From an uncultured bacterium (GTDB lineage Bacteria > Spirochaetota > UBA4802 > UB4802): a stretch of 43,988 bases of DNA. The DNA lies in contig CALEUQ010000067.1 in the NCBI GenBank assembly GCA_937920495.1, forward strand, positions 1-43,988, read 5' to 3'. Below the pieces are notes generated by a model that saw nothing but the letters and a program-made list of their open reading frames with translations, had not been told where the DNA came from and ran no database searches. Position 1 is the first letter of the stretch; each line of letters starts with the position of its first letter. Made by a program: the position numbers and the translations under genes. This document shows positions 17,045 to 26,217 of this stretch, one piece after another.

Positions 17045-18400
17045 ATGGCTAAAATACTTGTTGTTGATGATGAAAAGAACATTCTAAATACCATGAAAGC
17101 CATTTTGCAGGATGAGGGCCATACCGTGTATACTGTTGAAAATGGTAATGATGCGGTACAGTTTATTAAATCAAATGACTGTGATGTTGTGTTTTTAGAT
17201 GTATGGCTTCCTGACATTGATGGATTGGAGGTTTTACAACGGATTAAACAAATAAAGCAGGATGTTGCTGTTATAATGATTTCAGGACATGGGTCAATTG
17301 ATATAGCAGTAAAATCAACACGGTTTGGTGCCTATGATTTTTTAGAAAAACCGCCTTCTATTGAGCGCGTTATAACCTCATTAAACAATGCTGTGGAGCA
17401 ACTTCAACTTAAAAGGGAAAACATCCTGTTAAAGAAAAACATTGCCATGGAAGATGAGATGATTGGCAACTCGCCTTCAATGCAGGAGGTTAAGCGAATC
17501 ATCGATACGGCTGCGTCAACCAATGCAAGGGTATTTATAACAGGTGAAAATGGCACAGGCAAGGAACTGGTTGCACGGGCTATCTATCGTAAATCAAAAC
17601 GCAATGACAGGCCTTTCATTAAAGTCAACTGTGCCGCAATACCTGATGAACTGATTGAAAGTGAATTATTTGGTCATGAAAAAGGTTCATTTACAGGAGC
17701 TGTTGCCCGGCGGCTTGGTAAATTTGAATTAGCTGATAAGGGAACAATATTTCTGGATGAGATTTGTGATATGAGCCCCAGTGCTCAGGCTAAGGTGCTG
17801 CGTGTGCTGCAGGAACAGCAATTTGAACGTGTGGGTGGCAATGATGTCATCACAGTTGATGTGCGAGTTATTGCAGCAACCAATGTGGATGTGAAAGAAG
17901 CTATTGAGCAGGGTCGCTTCCGTGAAGACCTTTATTATCGTCTTAATGTTATCCCCATTTATGTCCCCCCTCTTTCAGAACGACGGGAAGATATACCATT
18001 GCTTGTTGACTACTTCCTTGAAAAATTTGCACGCGAGCATGGTTTGGGCATTAAACAGATGAGCGACAGTGCTATGGATTTTCTTGTCAATTATTCGTGG
18101 CCAGGTAATGTCAGGGAACTTAAGAATGTCATTGAACGTCTTACCATTATGGTGCCATCTGAAACAATACAGGTACAGGATATTACAAAACATATTGAGT
18201 CGTATGATTATGAAGATACTATCGCAAAGGAAACGTCAAGTTTAAAAAAAGCGCGTGAACAGTTTGAAAAAGATTTTATTATCAAAGCGTTGAAACAGTA
18301 TGATAAAAACATATCAGCCACAGCAAAAGCCTTAGGAATAGAGCGAACCAATCTGCACCGCAAAATACGGCAGTATCATATTAATATTGACAGGTTATAG
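17045..18400 (+). CDS. ntrX: NtrX-type sigma-54-dependent response regulator
   Basis: A 451-residue protein. The receiver domain (1-120) has the phosphoacceptor Asp52 in FLDVWLPDIDG. The AAA+ domain has Walker A GENGTGKE at about 166-173, the sigma-54 contact loop as GSFTGA near 214 (a known variant of GAFTGA), and FLDEICDMSP as Walker B. The C-terminal Fis-type helix-turn-helix is NISATAKALGIERTNLHRKI. AGGAG precedes the ATG. With ntrY and rpoN in the same cluster it forms a complete sigma-54 signalling unit. Its target genes cannot be named from the window. Confidence 0.93.
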   Translation: MAKILVVDDEKNILNTMKAILQDEGHTVYTVENGNDAVQFIKSNDCDVVFLDVWLPDIDGLEVLQRIKQIKQDVAVIMISGHGSIDIAVKSTRFGAYDFLEKPPSIERVITSLNNAVEQLQLKRENILLKKNIAMEDEMIGNSPSMQEVKRIIDTAASTNARVFITGENGTGKELVARAIYRKSKRNDRPFIKVNCAAIPDELIESELFGHEKGSFTGAVARRLGKFELADKGTIFLDEICDMSPSAQAKVLRVLQEQQFERVGGNDVITVDVRVIAATNVDVKEAIEQGRFREDLYYRLNVIPIYVPPLSERREDIPLLVDYFLEKFAREHGLGIKQMSDSAMDFLVNYSWPGNVRELKNVIERLTIMVPSETIQVQDITKHIESYDYEDTIAKETSSLKKAREQFEKDFIIKALKQYDKNISATAKALGIERTNLHRKIRQYHINIDRL

Positions 18401-18454
18401 TATGTCAGTGTGTATTTTAAGATTAACCTAAATGTTTACTACAGGTACTTCTCT

Positions 18455-19087
18455 ATGCATCATTTACTTAAAGAAGCCATTATGACACACACACGATATG
18501 GCAGGCGAACGCCACTGGTACTGGCCTATACTGATGAAATCAGCTATCTTGTACACAGAAAAAATATTGCTGTAGCTAAAGTATTAAACACAATACAGGA
18601 AAAAGTTCAGCACGCAGTGGCACAGTGCACTAAATGTAAGGATACAGAAAAAAATACAATATATGGTGGTGATGCGTCCTCAGGAATTATGATTATATTA
18701 CACCCGCCATCCATGCTTTCTTCTGTAGAGAAGAAAGTGCTGCAGCCTGAAGTTGACACGATGCTTGAAAAGATGATGAACGCCATTTATGTTGATATAA
18801 ATACATGCTATGTGACACACATGATTAAGTGTGAAAGCCAGCATGAACTTCCCGGTACCATGTTTTCTCAGTGTCAGAAACTTCTGTTACGGGAAATAGA
18901 ACTTGTAAAGCCAGGTATAATTATTGTAATGGGTGAGATGCGCCCCTTGCAGAGGATTGTTAAAAACAGCAGTGGCATACAGTGGTTTAACATAGAACAT
19001 CCTATTACCCTGATAAAAAACCCTGAATTAAAAAAAACAGCCTGGAATACGCTAAAGCTTGTTAAAGCTGCCCTGGATGGTAAATAA
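18455..19087 (+). CDS. uracil-DNA glycosylase family 4-like protein, divergent active site
   Basis: About 210 residues; the start is uncertain (GTG 18410, ATG 18455 or ATG 18482). Four cysteines, Cys58, Cys61, Cys126 and Cys140, match the iron-sulphur pattern of family-4 UDGs, and the C-terminal HPITLIKNPELKKTAW matches the HPS...R.P..K motif. The first active-site motif, normally GEAPG..ED..G.PF.G, reads ILHPPSMLSSVEKKVLQ, so the water-activating and uracil-contacting residues are missing or changed. It may have lost glycosylase activity or changed substrate. It lies four bases upstream of priA, which suggests a DNA-repair or replication role. Confidence 0.7.
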   Translation: MHHLLKEAIMTHTRYGRRTPLVLAYTDEISYLVHRKNIAVAKVLNTIQEKVQHAVAQCTKCKDTEKNTIYGGDASSGIMIILHPPSMLSSVEKKVLQPEVDTMLEKMMNAIYVDINTCYVTHMIKCESQHELPGTMFSQCQKLLLREIELVKPGIIIVMGEMRPLQRIVKNSSGIQWFNIEHPITLIKNPELKKTAWNTLKLVKAALDGK

Positions 19088-19090
19088 TAT

Positions 19091-21028
19091 ATGTTTGTTG
19101 ATGTTGCTGTAGGATTCCCCATCGATGGTGTTTTTACATACAGCATTGACGATACTACCGTCACAAAAGGAACGCGTGTAGTTGTCGATTTTAACAACCG
19201 TACAACCACTGCATACGTTCTTGCAGTCCATGACAACACTCCTCAATTTGAAGTTAAGCCTGTAATTAAAGTACTTGATACACAACCTATCTTTGATGAA
19301 CGCCTGTGTGCACTGGCACAATTTGTTGCGGACCATTATGTGTGTTATTTTGGTGAGGCCCTGGGCACAGCTCTTCCGTCAGGAAAATCGTATAGTACAC
19401 GCACAAAGCCTTTTACTGGCGGCGATAGTTCTAAAGAGGTAATCCTTACATCAGAGCAGGCACAGATTTATGAAGCAATACTCACCCAGCCACATAAAGC
19501 ACACTGCATTTATGGTATCACCGGCAGCGGTAAAACCGAAGTGTATATCTCACTGGCAAAGAAGATGATACAGGAAGGAAAAGGGGTTTTATATTTGGTT
19601 CCCGAGATTTCCATTTCATCACAGATGTTTGAGCGCCTTAACGCGGTGTTTGGCGATACCCTGGTAATGTACCATAGCGGGATGAATCCAAACCAGCGGC
19701 TTGTAAGCTGGAAGCGATTTTATAATGGACAGGCAATGATTGCACTTGGTACTCGTTCGGCAATATTCATGCAGGCACCATCGCTGGGTCTTATCATCAT
19801 TGATGAGGAGCACGATAGCTCGTATAAAGAAAACAGCAGCCCACGATACCATGCACGCACCGTTGCCTGGTACAGACATCGGCAGGAAGGTGCTATGCTT
19901 GTGCTGGGTTCGGCAACACCATCCCTTGAGACACTGTACGCAATACAGCGCAATATTATTATACTGCACCAGCTACAAAAACGCTATGGCAATGCATTAC
20001 TGCCTGAACTGTCAATAGTACCTGTAAAGGCTTCCGGTACACGCTCAATGTTTTCCAATACATTGCTCTTTTCAATTAAAAAGGCAATTGAATCAAAACA
20101 ACAGGTCATTTTACTTTTAAACAGGCGAGGTTTTGCCCCTGTTGTGCTGTGCCAGGATTGCGGTAATGCTATCCAGTGCCCGCATTGCAGCATTAGCCTT
20201 ACGCATCATAAAAAGAAGTTGTTATGTCATTACTGCCACTTTGAAACTGTTATGCCTGAATTTTGCAGCAACTGTGGTTCAAAAAATTTAGTTTTAGTGG
20301 GCAGTGGCACACAAAGAGTTGAGGAGGTGCTGCACAGGATGTTCCCCAACGCTCGTATTGTGCGGGTTGATCAGGATACCGCACGGAAAAAGAACTTCCT
20401 TGCACATGTAGTGAATGACATGATGAAGGGAAACATCGACATCCTTTTAGGCACTCAGATGGTGGCCAAGGGTTTTGATTTTCCTGATGTATCGCTGGTT
20501 GGCGTTATTTTAGCCGATATTGGACTTTTTCTTCCTGATTTCAGGGCTGTGGAGCGTACATTTGCATTGCTTGTACAGGTTGCGGGGCGTTCCGGACGAG
20601 GCACAATACCAGGCAAAGTGATTGTACAGACTATTAATCCTGATAATTATCTTTTTCACTTTTTAAAAAACCATGACTATATGGGATTCTGCCATAAGGA
20701 ACTTTTATTACGGAAGGCATTGCAGTATCCACCGTATATTCGCATGGCACGACTTGTGATCAGAGGTACAAAAGAAGATATTGTAGCACGTGTTGCACAC
20801 CACTGCAGGGATATATTGCTAAGCTGTATACCACAATATCCAGATATAACAATACTTGGTCCTTCACAGGCGCCACTGTATAAAATAGCTTCACAGTATC
20901 GGTATCATGTTGTGTTGAAATCAAACAATGTTGAAAGCTTAAGTGGCATAATAGCGCAATGCAAAAAGAATGTCAACCTGCAGGGTACCTATCTGGAGAT
21001 AGATATTGATCCATTAGATCTACTGTGA
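19091..21028 (+). CDS. priA: primosomal protein N' (replication restart helicase)
   Basis: A 645-residue protein, slightly shorter than E. coli PriA. The N-terminal 3'-DNA-end binding domain (MFVDVAVGFPIDGVFTYSI) is followed by a helicase with Walker A GITGSGKTE and DEEH box (DEEHDSS), then an eight-cysteine zinc region (CQDCGNAIQCPHC ... CHYCHFE ... FCSNCGS) and the late helicase motifs (GTQMVAKGFDFPDV; QVAGRSGRG). It reloads DnaB at stalled forks. It converges with the DUF1285 gene with only three bases between the stop codons and no room for a separate terminator. Confidence 0.96.
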   Translation: MFVDVAVGFPIDGVFTYSIDDTTVTKGTRVVVDFNNRTTTAYVLAVHDNTPQFEVKPVIKVLDTQPIFDERLCALAQFVADHYVCYFGEALGTALPSGKSYSTRTKPFTGGDSSKEVILTSEQAQIYEAILTQPHKAHCIYGITGSGKTEVYISLAKKMIQEGKGVLYLVPEISISSQMFERLNAVFGDTLVMYHSGMNPNQRLVSWKRFYNGQAMIALGTRSAIFMQAPSLGLIIIDEEHDSSYKENSSPRYHARTVAWYRHRQEGAMLVLGSATPSLETLYAIQRNIIILHQLQKRYGNALLPELSIVPVKASGTRSMFSNTLLFSIKKAIESKQQVILLLNRRGFAPVVLCQDCGNAIQCPHCSISLTHHKKKLLCHYCHFETVMPEFCSNCGSKNLVLVGSGTQRVEEVLHRMFPNARIVRVDQDTARKKNFLAHVVNDMMKGNIDILLGTQMVAKGFDFPDVSLVGVILADIGLFLPDFRAVERTFALLVQVAGRSGRGTIPGKVIVQTINPDNYLFHFLKNHDYMGFCHKELLLRKALQYPPYIRMARLVIRGTKEDIVARVAHHCRDILLSCIPQYPDITILGPSQAPLYKIASQYRYHVVLKSNNVESLSGIIAQCKKNVNLQGTYLEIDIDPLDLL

Positions 21029-21031
21029 ACA

Positions 21032-21532
21032 TTACAGCTTTTCTTCCAGTACTATCTTTTTGCCTCCAATTATAAGATAAAAAGTATCATCAGTTTCTTC
21101 AAGGCGGTCAAGAAGTGTAAACGATGCAGAACGTTTAAATTTTGCAAGCATGGTGTTATCACGTACATAACAGTAAAGCTCCCTACCTTTGCGAACATGA
21201 AGAGTTGACACATCCAGCTCTTCTTCCTGTCCGGTACTCAGTGTCAGAATTACTGTTTCAAAATCGGCAAAGCCTTTAAAACGCGCGCCGGTCACAAAAA
21301 TCGGAGCATCTTCAACCACAATAGGGTAGGTGAATTGTGCATAGTGTATCACGTATGTGCCATCTCTGGTTATGTGTATTGATTTATTAAAGAAATCAAT
21401 AATGCGCTTGTTGGTGAACGGCTGGCCGTTATGAAACCAGTTACCTTCAGCATCAAGCCTTATTTCATCAATTTTTTGGCCTTGCGATAGTAACTGTTTA
21501 ATTTCATCAGGAATATCAGGAAATTGCTGCAT
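21032..21532 (-). CDS. DUF1285-like protein
   Basis: A 166-residue soluble protein. The opening IDEIRLDAEGNWFHNGQPF followed by KRIIDFFNKSI and ITRDGTYVIH, then YPIVVEDAPIFV, follows the DUF1285 family pattern, a two-domain beta-rich fold of unknown function. A GGGGGA stretch lies before the start codon. It is transcribed towards priA from an AT-rich region with several TATAAT-like words. Confidence 0.65.
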   Translation of the reverse strand: MQQFPDIPDEIKQLLSQGQKIDEIRLDAEGNWFHNGQPFTNKRIIDFFNKSIHITRDGTYVIHYAQFTYPIVVEDAPIFVTGARFKGFADFETVILTLSTGQEEELDVSTLHVRKGRELYCYVRDNTMLAKFKRSASFTLLDRLEETDDTFYLIIGGKKIVLEEKL

Positions 21533-21577
21533 GGATAGTCCCCCATTAAATTTTAATTTTAGTCACATCTATACAAT

Positions 21578-21607
21578 ATTATAATATACTTTATTATAAT
21601 ATACTTT
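21578..21607. repeat. two tandem 15-bp direct repeats
   Basis: ATTATAATATACTTT occurs twice without a gap. The words resemble -10 elements on both strands and lie about 45-75 bases upstream of the DUF1285 gene, so they may influence its promoter. Confidence 0.7.
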
Positions 21608-21732
21608 TTTTATAAGGAAAATTTTTTGCTAGTATCAAGGGAAAATTAAAGAGTACATAGTGCTGCATTATGGATGTTATTTATTATAGTAGTTAGAGCT
21701 TTTTTCTACAAAATAAAAATCATAATTAAAAT

Positions 21733-21832
21733 GTTTTGCCGTTCAAGGATGAAAGGCAAATTGGGATGCGGGCAAGGACCTGAACGGATGCTACTTGAGC
21801 AGCTCGCAATGAATGGAATAATATATGGCAAA
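21733..21832 (+). repeat. dispersed hairpin repeat, copy 2
   Basis: About 100 bases matching 805-902. The stem is at 21735-21745 and 21750-21760 with one mismatch, and the 27-base block at 21767-21793 is identical to copy 1. Same orientation as copy 1. Confidence 0.8.
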
Positions 21833-21853
21833 GTTTCAAGGCTTTTTTCTTTG

Positions 21854-21891
21854 GCACTTTCTTTTGTAGCCGCCTGGATAAAAGAAAGTGC
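21854..21891. repeat. perfect 12-bp hairpin at the end of the TPR operon
   Basis: GCACTTTCTTTT at 21854-21865 pairs perfectly with 21880-21891 around a 14-base loop. It lies 13 bases past the stop codon of the minus-strand TPR gene. It lacks a T-run on that strand, so it is either a poor terminator, an RNA-stabilising hairpin, or part of the neighbouring repeat. Confidence 0.7.
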
Positions 21892-21904
21892 ATCAGAAAT
21901 AATT

Positions 21905-23959
21905 TTATTTTAAAGATAATTCCTTCTCATACGCCTGCGATGCAACCTTGCGGTTGAGCCTGATCTCTTCGTTGGTTGGATCAAGCTCGGAAGCCTTTGT
22001 TAAAAACTGCAGTGCCTTTTTATATTCACGTTTGGCATAGTAGCAGCGCCCTATATTGTGATATGCCTGTGCAATGATGCTATCTTCATTGGAAGCTTCA
22101 AGTACCTGATAGAAGATCTCAATTGCTTTATCATATTTGTGCTGATTGTAGGCAATAGTGCCCATAGCAAGCAACGCTTCAGGTTCATTAGGTGATATGA
22201 GCAGAGCTTTTTGCAATGATTGTACTGCCTGCGCCTGCTGCTTTTCATCTTTTGAGCTGGATAAGATAATTCCAATATTTACATACGCTTTCTTTGCATA
22301 TTCATTGTTGCCGTTAATTGCAATCACTCTGTTGAAAGCTTCAAGTGCATAGTCATGTCTGCCTTTACTGTAGTAGAGCATACCAAGTGTAAACTGGGCT
22401 TCCTGCAGATGTGGCCACAGCCTTACCACTTTGATGTATTCATCCAGTGCTAAGTCTAAATATCCTTTTTCATAATACAGGTCGGCAATGGCAAGCCGTG
22501 GTTTAGGATTGTCGGGATTGTACCGGGCAGCTTCGTTAAATGCTGATACAGCAAGCTCAGGTTTTCCGGCATGTTTATATGCAATCCCTAAATTGTACAA
22601 TGTGGAGCTGTCTTTTGGATCAATTGCCAGTGATTTTTTGTAAAAGGCTATTGCTTCGTCATAGCGGTGCTGATCATCGCGGATATTGCCCATATTGGCA
22701 TAGGCCACGCGAGCATTTTCTGAAACAGGCTCATATACGGTTATCTGCTTATAATATTCAAATGCGGTGTCCAGATCGCCTTTGCGGTAATACAATTCTG
22801 CCAGGCGCGCTATGATGGCAACATTACGATTTTGTACAGGCTGCAGGCGTTCAAGCACTGCGATGCTTTCATCATAGCGTTCAAGTGATGCATACGCCTG
22901 AGAAAGGCCTTCCAGAAGTTTTTCTTCATACACGCCGGATGATTCGGCAGCCTTGAATTCAGCCAATGCCTTTTCGTACTGCTGGCGCTGCATATAGACT
23001 ATGCCAAGATTATAGTGGTTAACCGGTTCATTGGGGTCAAGCTGTATGGCCATGGTCAGGTATTTTTCAGCCATTGCATAATCGCGCCTGCCTGTATAAA
23101 ATGCGCCTAAACGGCTGTAGGCTAATTTTGCAATGTTTCCTGATGGATCAAAAGATGCTGCTTTTTTAAAGTATTCCACTGCAGATAGCTCGTCACCAGT
23201 TTTTAAGAATGTAAGCGCTGTGTTATATAAGGCTTGTGGGTTATTGGGTGCAATGCCCAGTGCTTTTGTGTAGCTTTTGACTGCATCAGGGAACCTTCCC
23301 ATATCAAAGAGAATATTCCCTTTGAGGATAAGTAAATCAGGATTGTTTTCATCAATGTCAATGGCTTTTTCAATTATTGCCAGTGCATCGGGATAGTCTT
23401 TTTTATGCCTGTAGGCAAGTGCTAAATTTTTTAAAATATTGCTGTCTTTAGGTTTATATTTTAATGCACGTAAAAATGTTTCTATTGCTTTGTTGTAATC
23501 ACCCCTGTCGTCGTAGATCATACCAATATAGGTAAGGGCCAGTGCCTTGTCGCTATCAGGTGCATCAGAAGCAACTACCTCATTAAATTCATCGATAGCA
23601 CTGGTGTAGTTCTTTTTAAAATAATACGTTTTGCCGCGGATGATGTGCGGGTTTTGCGATGTATCCTCAGGGGCAAGCTTCTGGTCGCTTAAGCCTGGTA
23701 ACAATGCAGTGCTATCCTGGGCAGTGGTTTGTGTGTGGTCAAGGAATGGGGATGGTTTTTTTATGACGGTTACTATCGCCACAACTAATACAACAAAAAG
23801 AATGAGTGCCAGTGATGCTATTAATGGATGGTATTGTTTTGGTATTGAGATGGTAAATTTTTTTTCAGGTTCTTCATTTTCTATATTAAAGATGCGCATG
23901 CCTTCCGGCTGATTTTCTTCAGGAATGATGGTGAACCTGTGTTGTTTTACTGGAGGCAT
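21905..23959 (-). CDS. membrane-anchored TPR protein with about 16 repeats
   Basis: A 684-residue protein. A cytoplasmic tail of about 44 residues is followed by one membrane helix (about 45-66, LIASLALILFVVLVVAIVTVI), then a linker and about 16 tetratricopeptide repeats to the C-terminus (for example STLYNLGIAYKHAGKPELAV and NHYNLGIVYMQRQQYEKALA). The repeats should form a superhelical protein-binding surface outside the cytoplasmic membrane. Its partners are unknown. The ribosome binding site GAGGTG overlaps the end of nusB, so it is the third gene of a ribH-nusB-TPR operon. Confidence 0.88.
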   Translation of the reverse strand: MPPVKQHRFTIIPEENQPEGMRIFNIENEEPEKKFTISIPKQYHPLIASLALILFVVLVVAIVTVIKKPSPFLDHTQTTAQDSTALLPGLSDQKLAPEDTSQNPHIIRGKTYYFKKNYTSAIDEFNEVVASDAPDSDKALALTYIGMIYDDRGDYNKAIETFLRALKYKPKDSNILKNLALAYRHKKDYPDALAIIEKAIDIDENNPDLLILKGNILFDMGRFPDAVKSYTKALGIAPNNPQALYNTALTFLKTGDELSAVEYFKKAASFDPSGNIAKLAYSRLGAFYTGRRDYAMAEKYLTMAIQLDPNEPVNHYNLGIVYMQRQQYEKALAEFKAAESSGVYEEKLLEGLSQAYASLERYDESIAVLERLQPVQNRNVAIIARLAELYYRKGDLDTAFEYYKQITVYEPVSENARVAYANMGNIRDDQHRYDEAIAFYKKSLAIDPKDSSTLYNLGIAYKHAGKPELAVSAFNEAARYNPDNPKPRLAIADLYYEKGYLDLALDEYIKVVRLWPHLQEAQFTLGMLYYSKGRHDYALEAFNRVIAINGNNEYAKKAYVNIGIILSSSKDEKQQAQAVQSLQKALLISPNEPEALLAMGTIAYNQHKYDKAIEIFYQVLEASNEDSIIAQAYHNIGRCYYAKREYKKALQFLTKASELDPTNEEIRLNRKVASQAYEKELSLK

Positions 23960-23962
23960 GTT

Positions 23963-24376
23963 TCACCTCGTTTGTAGTTCATGTACCCGTATTGCATCAA
24001 GGATTCCGTTTATAAACTGACCTGAGTTTTCACTTCCGTAGATTTTTCCAAGTTCAATCCCTTCATCTATAGTGACTGCATGGGGTATGGAATCTAAATA
24101 TAACAGGGCATAAATGGAAATTCTGAGTATAGACTTATCAACAGGGTTTATCCTTTCAAATTTCCAGTTTTTTGAATATTGTTTTATCAGGTCATCAATT
24201 GAATCTATATTAGTTATAGTTCCTTCAATCAGGGTGATGGCAAATTCCCTGATATCATCCGGGATTTCCCTGTCTATCCATTGTAGGGAAACAAGTTCCT
24301 GTAACGGTGTACGAACTGTTTCGTACATGTACAGAGCCTGCATTGCATATTCACGGGCTTTTCTTCTGTGACCCAT
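23963..24376 (-). CDS. nusB: transcription antitermination protein NusB
   Basis: A 137-residue protein of normal length. It has the N-terminal GHRRKAREYAMQALYMYE segment (RNA-binding arginine-rich start) and the C-terminal signature KSILRISIYALLYLDSIPHA followed by VTIDEGIELGKIYGSENSGQ. It works with NusE/S10 at boxA in rRNA antitermination. Its start codon shares one base with the stop of ribH (TGATG), so the two are coupled; a ribH-nusB pairing is common in bacteria. Confidence 0.96.
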   Translation of the reverse strand: MGHRRKAREYAMQALYMYETVRTPLQELVSLQWIDREIPDDIREFAITLIEGTITNIDSIDDLIKQYSKNWKFERINPVDKSILRISIYALLYLDSIPHAVTIDEGIELGKIYGSENSGQFINGILDAIRVHELQTR

Positions 24377-24840
24377 CAGCTTATCTTTTTATACAGTTGT
24401 GCCATCTCGATGGCTGCCATTGCGGCATCAAAGCCTTTATTGCCTGATTTTGTTCCGGCACGCTCAACAGCCTGTTCAATGGTATCGGTTGTGAGCACCC
24501 CATAGATAACCGGTATGTGTGATTGCAGCGATACAAGCGCAACACCTTTTGAAACTTCTGCTGCTACATAATCAAAGTGAGGCGTTGCACCACGAATAAC
24601 CGCACCCAGGCAGATGATTGCATCAAAACCGCCCTTCTGAGCCACTTTCATGGCAACAGGAGGAATCTCAAACGCACCGGGTACCCATATAACAGTTATG
24701 TTTTTTTCATCAGCATTGTGCCGTGTAAGACAATCCAGAGCCCCTGATAAAAGCTTATTGGTTATGAATTCGTTGAATCGTGAAACTATAATTGCAACCT
24801 TCAAACCGGATGCATCTAATTTCCCTTCAATTGTATTCAT
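24376..24840 (-). CDS. ribH: 6,7-dimethyl-8-ribityllumazine synthase
   Basis: A 154-residue protein of normal length with the family motifs [17 protein letters not shown] and [14 protein letters not shown] (catalytic histidine), and [13 protein letters not shown] near the end. It performs the penultimate step of riboflavin synthesis in a large cytoplasmic assembly. No other rib gene is nearby. It is the first gene of the operon with nusB and the TPR protein, with a good promoter in the 108-base gap upstream. Confidence 0.96.
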   Translation of the reverse strand: MNTIEGKLDASGLKVAIIVSRFNEFITNKLLSGALDCLTRHNADEKNITVIWVPGAFEIPPVAMKVAQKGGFDAIICLGAVIRGATPHFDYVAAEVSKGVALVSLQSHIPVIYGVLTTDTIEQAVERAGTKSGNKGFDAAMAAIEMAQLYKKIS

Positions 24841-24893
24841 GGTTAACCTGCGTATATGTTAAATTTTAGTTAAGGCGATAGTTCTTAATAATA

Positions 24894-24922
24894 ATTGTAA
24901 TGCATTTCAAAGTGTGTTTCAA
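24894..24922 (-). promoter_or_regulatory. promoter of the ribH-nusB-TPR operon
   Basis: On the minus strand, TTGAAA (24917-24922) and TACAAT (24894-24899) are 17 bases apart, about 55 bases upstream of ribH. A GCGATAGT word (24875-24882) lies just downstream in the untranslated leader. Confidence 0.7.
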
Positions 24923-24948
24923 TATATTCTATTACGTCAAGTTATTTT

Positions 24949-26217
24949 TTAAAAACCTGCAGCGGTCATTATCATAACAACCTGACTTGGATTATCAGCT
25001 TTTGACATGTTTTTGCTTATGCCATGAGTCAACCAGATAGGAAGACCACCAGGGCCAAGAATTCTAAAGCCATAGCCACTGCCTGCAATCTTTTGTGATC
25101 CCGGGTTTATAATAAGGGCATAATCAAAAAAGAGATTCATTCGTACGCGTTGCATCAGGTTAAATCCATATTGTAGATTGCACAGGGCAAAAGACTCCAC
25201 CCTGAACTGATCAACTGTTGTGCCATGCACCACATCTAATTTGGCATTGTCAATAGTTCCCCCAAAGCGTGGTTGAGATAAAAAGTCATTATCAATACCG
25301 CCTTTCAGTCGTAGGCGTACAATGGCATTCTGCTTTTCCTTGAAGACTGTGCCAATAGTTAATGTTGACGAATAAATAATAAAGGTTTTTGCTTCCTTGC
25401 CCATTTGAAGATTTCCAGGCTCACCCCATGTATCCCACTTATTGCGGTTTCCATACCCAATCCAGTTTTGAAATGCAATGCCATCAAATAACTGGTCAAT
25501 TCCCTGTTCGGTGTAGTGCTCAATATTCCAGTCAATTCGCGGGAATAGGTTGTAATGGTTTTTTGGCATAATGAAATCAGGAGGGGTATCTCGCTCAACA
25601 AAAAAGTATTGTCTGGAATCAATTGTTAAACCTAAGATGTTATATAACGGCAATGAAATTTTTAATGTAACTATCTGTGAAATATAGTTTGTATAAAACA
25701 GGAGATCTTCATTAAAACGCTCACCAAAAAAACCAAAGTTTGTGCCACTGGCATATAAAAATGAGCCAATGAATGTTTCCTGTAATGACACATTGTCCCA
25801 TATAAATTTTTTCTGTGTAAATTTTGCTGTTGCTTTAAAACCCACCCATGTAAAAGCAAAATCAGTATTCCAGTTAAAAATATTGTTTTTATTATAGAGT
25901 ACAGCAGGAGCAAAAATAGCATTTTTAGATTCCAGTGGTATCTCACCCAGCAATACTATAATGGTTGATATATCTTCATGGGTGGCATCTTTCAGTTTAT
26001 CAAAGTCAGCCTGCTGGTATGTGTGTATTTGTTTGTTTTCTTCAAGTTCCTGTTCTTTTTTTTCTTTATATAATGTTTGTTTGTCAATTTTTTCAAAGGT
26101 TTTCTGTATTGTTTTGCCAACAGAAGATCTCTTGTCTGCTTGTTTATCTTCAGCAAAAAGTGCCATTGAGATGGCAATACTTAAAACAACCATAATATAT
26201 CGTATAGATTTATCCAT
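24949..26217 (-). CDS. outer-membrane beta-barrel protein of unknown function
   Basis: About 422 residues; the second of two adjacent ATGs is chosen because AGGA is only one base from the first. A signal peptide (ending ALFAE) leads to a charged, probably coiled-coil region (TFEKIDKQTLYKEKKEQELE) of about 45 residues, then a barrel-like body with alternating aromatic segments. The end (GSGYGFRILGPGGLPIWLTH ... MIMTAAGF) resembles the last strands of Omp85/BamA-type barrels and finishes in phenylalanine, but no POTRA domain is apparent. It may be a surface-exposed or transport barrel. It has no close operon partner. Confidence 0.68.
   Translation of the reverse strand: MDKSIRYIMVVLSIAISMALFAEDKQADKRSSVGKTIQKTFEKIDKQTLYKEKKEQELEENKQIHTYQQADFDKLKDATHEDISTIIVLLGEIPLESKNAIFAPAVLYNKNNIFNWNTDFAFTWVGFKATAKFTQKKFIWDNVSLQETFIGSFLYASGTNFGFFGERFNEDLLFYTNYISQIVTLKISLPLYNILGLTIDSRQYFFVERDTPPDFIMPKNHYNLFPRIDWNIEHYTEQGIDQLFDGIAFQNWIGYGNRNKWDTWGEPGNLQMGKEAKTFIIYSSTLTIGTVFKEKQNAIVRLRLKGGIDNDFLSQPRFGGTIDNAKLDVVHGTTVDQFRVESFALCNLQYGFNLMQRVRMNLFFDYALIINPGSQKIAGSGYGFRILGPGGLPIWLTHGISKNMSKADNPSQVVMIMTAAGF

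Larger units (their letters stand above)
21533..21904. other. AT-rich intergenic stretch with repeats
   Basis: No gene is seen in these 372 bases; the one open frame (21674-21913) runs through repeat sequence. Contents: two tandem 15-base repeats ATTATAATATACTTT (21578-21592 and 21593-21607) in the upstream region of the DUF1285 gene, copy 2 of the dispersed hairpin repeat (21733-21832), and a perfect 12-bp hairpin (21854-21891) next to the end of the TPR gene. Confidence 0.6.

Noticed and set aside
19316-19330. TGGCAC...TTGC as a possible sigma-54 promoter
   Set aside because: The spacing is one base too long and it lies inside the coding region of priA.
21674-21913. Plus-strand open frame of 79 residues
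   Set aside because: It is read through the second copy of the repeat and the 12-bp hairpin; the matching part of copy 1 does not give a comparable open frame in the same phase, so it is not a gene.
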